DNA of 64,000 nucleotides from NCBI RefSeq assembly GCF_000382165.1, contig NZ_KB907707.1, forward strand, positions 1 to 64,000, written 5' to 3'. This DNA comes from Arsukibacterium perlucidum DSM 18276. GTDB lineage: Bacteria; Pseudomonadota; Gammaproteobacteria; Enterobacterales; Alteromonadaceae. Shown in pieces: positions 61,849 to 64,000 of this stretch (position 1 is the first letter of the stretch; each line of letters opens with the position of its first letter). The position numbers and the translations under genes were made by a program. A model generated the notes under the pieces. It worked only from the letters and a program-made list of their open reading frames with translations. It had not been told where the DNA came from and searched no databases.

Positions 61849-62937
61849 ATGCTGAGTTTTACAAGATTATGGGTATTAGGATGCGCCGGGATATTGCTCT
61901 CAGGATGTGCCGAGCCGGCACCGGAGGTTACTGAACCTTTGGTTCGCCCGGTTAAATTGCATCAGGTTGGTAGCGATACCGGCGGTGCTGTGCGCCAGTT
62001 TCCGGCGGTGGTAGAGCCAACGGTGCGGGCCAACCTGACCTTCAGGGTCAGTGGCAAATTAGTCCAGCTTATGGCAAGGCCCGGCCAGCAGGTACAAAAT
62101 GGCGAGCTGCTGGCCAGGCTGGATGATACCGATTTTAAACTGAAACTGGATCAGGCTCGTGCCCGTTACGATCTCGCTCAGACCCAGTTTGCCCGGGCTG
62201 AACAACTAATCGCCCAAAAACTGGTGTCGCAGGCTGTATTTGACGAATCTAAAGCCCAGTTACAGGTTGCCCAGGCAGATTTGTCCACAGCTGAAACTGC
62301 GCTGAGCTACACCCGCTTGCAAGCACCTTTCGCCGGTATTATTTCCCGCTTACTGGTAGACAATCATGAAAACATCGCTGCCCAGCAACCCATCATGGAA
62401 CTGCAGGTACGGGATCAGGTTGATGTAGTCATTCAGGTGCCGGAAGATGTGATTTCAAATGTCCGCAAAGATTTCGACTATCAACCTGAAGTGGTGTTCG
62501 ATTCCCATCCGATGTACCGCTACCGGGCCCGGATCCGCGAGTGGGATAGCCGCGCTGATCCTGCCACCAACAGTTTTAAAGTGGTATTCAGTATGGCCAC
62601 ACCAACTGAATTTAATGTGCTCTCTGGTATGACGGCGAATGTTATTGCCGAAGTCAGTAAAATTAATGCCGCTTATATCGATGCCTTATTTATTCCGGCC
62701 AGCGCCATTTTTCTGCCAAACGATGCCACCTTGCGCAGCCAGCAAAGCTATGTCTGGGTGTATAACCCCGAAACTGGCCTGGTTATGCGGCGTGAAGTTA
62801 CCGTAAGCAGTTTAACCAGCGCCGGCGCCGCAATCACCGCCGGCCTGACTATGGGAGAGCAAATCGTCACTGCCGGTGTCCAACATCTTAGCGAAGGCCA
62901 GCAAGTCAGGCCCTGGGTGCGTGAGCGGGGGCTGTAG
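61849..62937 (+). CDS. RND efflux periplasmic adaptor (membrane-fusion lipoprotein)
   Basis: The product has 362 residues. Lipobox LLSGC (Cys20). The lipoyl/barrel-sandwich (VEPTVRANLTFRVSGKLVQLMARPGQQVQNGELLARLDD) surrounds a helical hairpin (~85-145), and the beta-barrel and membrane-proximal domains follow. A HlyD/AcrA-type adaptor for the RND pump encoded three bases downstream. It starts with ATG 61849; GGAAG ahead. Confidence 0.9.
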   Translation: MLSFTRLWVLGCAGILLSGCAEPAPEVTEPLVRPVKLHQVGSDTGGAVRQFPAVVEPTVRANLTFRVSGKLVQLMARPGQQVQNGELLARLDDTDFKLKLDQARARYDLAQTQFARAEQLIAQKLVSQAVFDESKAQLQVAQADLSTAETALSYTRLQAPFAGIISRLLVDNHENIAAQQPIMELQVRDQVDVVIQVPEDVISNVRKDFDYQPEVVFDSHPMYRYRARIREWDSRADPATNSFKVVFSMATPTEFNVLSGMTANVIAEVSKINAAYIDALFIPASAIFLPNDATLRSQQSYVWVYNPETGLVMRREVTVSSLTSAGAAITAGLTMGEQIVTAGVQHLSEGQQVRPWVRERGL

Positions 62938-62939
62938 CG

Positions 62940-64000
62940 ATGGATCTTGCCCGTTATTTTATCCGTCAACGCACCTCATCCTGGTTATTTGCCGCAATAT
63001 TATTATTCGGTGGCATAGTGTCTTATCTTGGTCTTGGCCGGTTAGAAGACCCGCAATTTACCTTAAAGCAAGCACTAATCATTACTCAGTATCCCGGTGC
63101 ATCGCCTGTGCAGGTGGAAGAGGAGGTAACTTATCCGCTGGAAAACGCTATTCAGCAGTTACCTTATGTAAAACATGTCAGTTCGGTATCTTCAGCGGGA
63201 TTGTCGCAACTGATGGTTGAAATGCAAGACACCTACCGGGCCAAAGAACTGAAACAAATCTGGGATGAACTGCGCCATAAAGTAAACGACTTACAACCTC
63301 AGTTGCCACCAGGCGTACAAAGCCCGCAAGTTAAGGATGATTTCGGCGACGTTTATGGTATTTTGTATGCAATAAGCGGTGATGGCTACAGTGAAGACGA
63401 GCTGCGTGATTATGTTGATTTTTTGCGTCGTGAACTGGTGTTGGTGCCCAGTGTGGGTAAAGTTGCGGTGGGTGGCATCCAGCAGGAACAGGTTATTGTT
63501 GAAATTTCCCGGCCACGGTTAACCGCGCTGGGTATTGCGCCACAAGCTTTATCAGCCTTGCTGCAAAGCCAGAATATGGTTGCCAATGCCGGCTCTATTA
63601 AAGTCGGGCCGGATCGGCTGCGAATTTATCCTACCGGCGAATTCGAATCAGTTGCTGAACTGGAAAGCCTGATTATTTCCAGCCCTGACTCAAAAGAATT
63701 AATTTATCTGGGCGATGTGGCGCGAGTCTATCGTGAAAATGTCGAGGTGCCCAATCAGCTGATCCGATTTAATGGTCAGAATGCGCTGACCCTTGGGGTC
63801 TCTTTCTCCGGTGGCGTTAACGTGGTTGAAGCCGGAGCTCAGGTGCAGCAGCGTCTGGCTGAACTGGAATACAATAAACCGGTGGGCATTACTCTGCATA
63901 CCATCTATAACCAGCCTGATGAGGTAGCGAATTCGGTTAGCGGCTTTATTATTAACCTGGCTGCAGCAGTGGCTATCGTTATCATAGTCCTGCTGGTATT
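62940..64000 (+). CDS. RND (HAE1-type) efflux pump inner-membrane protein, partial
   Basis: The first 353 codons are in this window and the gene continues past 64000. An N-terminal membrane helix (RTSSWLFAAILLFGGIVSYLGLGRLEDPQF), then TQYPGASPVQVEEEVTYPLENAIQQLPYVKHVSS, the porter (PN1) domain typical of AcrB-like proteins, and VNVVEAGAQVQQRLAEL near the end. The final visible residues enter membrane helix TM2. It starts three bases after the adaptor stop, so the pair is an operon. Substrate specificity is unknown. Confidence 0.9.
   Translation, partial: MDLARYFIRQRTSSWLFAAILLFGGIVSYLGLGRLEDPQFTLKQALIITQYPGASPVQVEEEVTYPLENAIQQLPYVKHVSSVSSAGLSQLMVEMQDTYRAKELKQIWDELRHKVNDLQPQLPPGVQSPQVKDDFGDVYGILYAISGDGYSEDELRDYVDFLRRELVLVPSVGKVAVGGIQQEQVIVEISRPRLTALGIAPQALSALLQSQNMVANAGSIKVGPDRLRIYPTGEFESVAELESLIISSPDSKELIYLGDVARVYRENVEVPNQLIRFNGQNALTLGVSFSGGVNVVEAGAQVQQRLAELEYNKPVGITLHTIYNQPDEVANSVSGFIINLAAAVAIVIIVLLV

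Noticed and set aside
1-64000. CRISPR array, prophage or complete T6SS
   Set aside because: No regularly spaced repeats, no phage structural or Hcp/VgrG-type genes were seen.

Overview
The window looks like a chromosomal segment of a marine or aquatic gammaproteobacterium of the Alteromonadales type, close to Rheinheimera, Arsukibacterium or Alishewanella. This rests on gene content and protein style (a canonical rnfABCDGE-nth operon, DUF3025, rhombosortase, many c-di-GMP proteins). It is an inference, since no rRNA or taxonomic marker was searched.

Layout. Positions 1-5400 are accessory. They hold the right end of an IS3-family element, a DUF1566-type lipoprotein and an A+T-rich three-gene cassette: an NDT/TIR-like nucleotide-cleaving candidate, a small TauD-like Fe(II)/2-oxoglutarate dioxygenase and an HEPN protein with a zinc ribbon. 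A related hairpin motif sits on each side of that cassette. Next comes a two-gene unit shaped like a membrane-acting toxin with its membrane immunity protein. Positions 5550-9240 hold small membrane, SRPBCC, signal peptidase I, response-regulator/TPR and DUF6482-like genes. Positions 9253-17790 form a compact divergent surface-polysaccharide locus (WecA-like initiator, Wzx-like flippase, pyruvyl transferase / GT4, WecG-like, GT2, Wzy-like polymerase, DUF218).

Positions 17759-38300 are mostly core metabolism and signalling. They include a 1,383-residue propeller-PAS-GGDEF-EAL protein, an MFS transporter, an amidoligase with a class I glutamine amidotransferase-like hydrolase, rhombosortase, gamma-glutamyltransferase, enoyl-CoA hydratase, cysteine synthase A, a MoxR/VWA pair, two carriers, and an unrecognised four-gene group containing a J-domain protein and an acid-tailed protein. 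Positions 38465-49192 hold asnB, DUF3025, a NatAB-like ABC exporter, Bfd, an aspartoacylase-family enzyme, a solute-binding protein, a GNAT-gloA pair with a decayed second gloA copy, and an HD-GYP phosphodiesterase.

Positions 49193-55361 carry the Rnf electron-transport complex followed by nth. Then come a degenerate GGDEF-EAL (LapD/CsrD-like) protein, two identical tandem tRNA-Asn genes with a clear sigma70-type promoter, a MATE exporter overlapping uvrB, and an RND efflux pair whose inner-membrane gene runs off the window.

The best candidates for something undescribed are the hairpin-flanked three-gene cassette (1343-3787), the toxin/immunity-like pair (3919-5330) and the J-domain cluster (34378-37040). 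Non-coding structures of interest are two intergenic inverted-repeat elements (30962-31106 and 40164-40312), a gloA copy deleted between two 10-bp direct repeats, and an orphan plus-strand terminator at 46697-46730.
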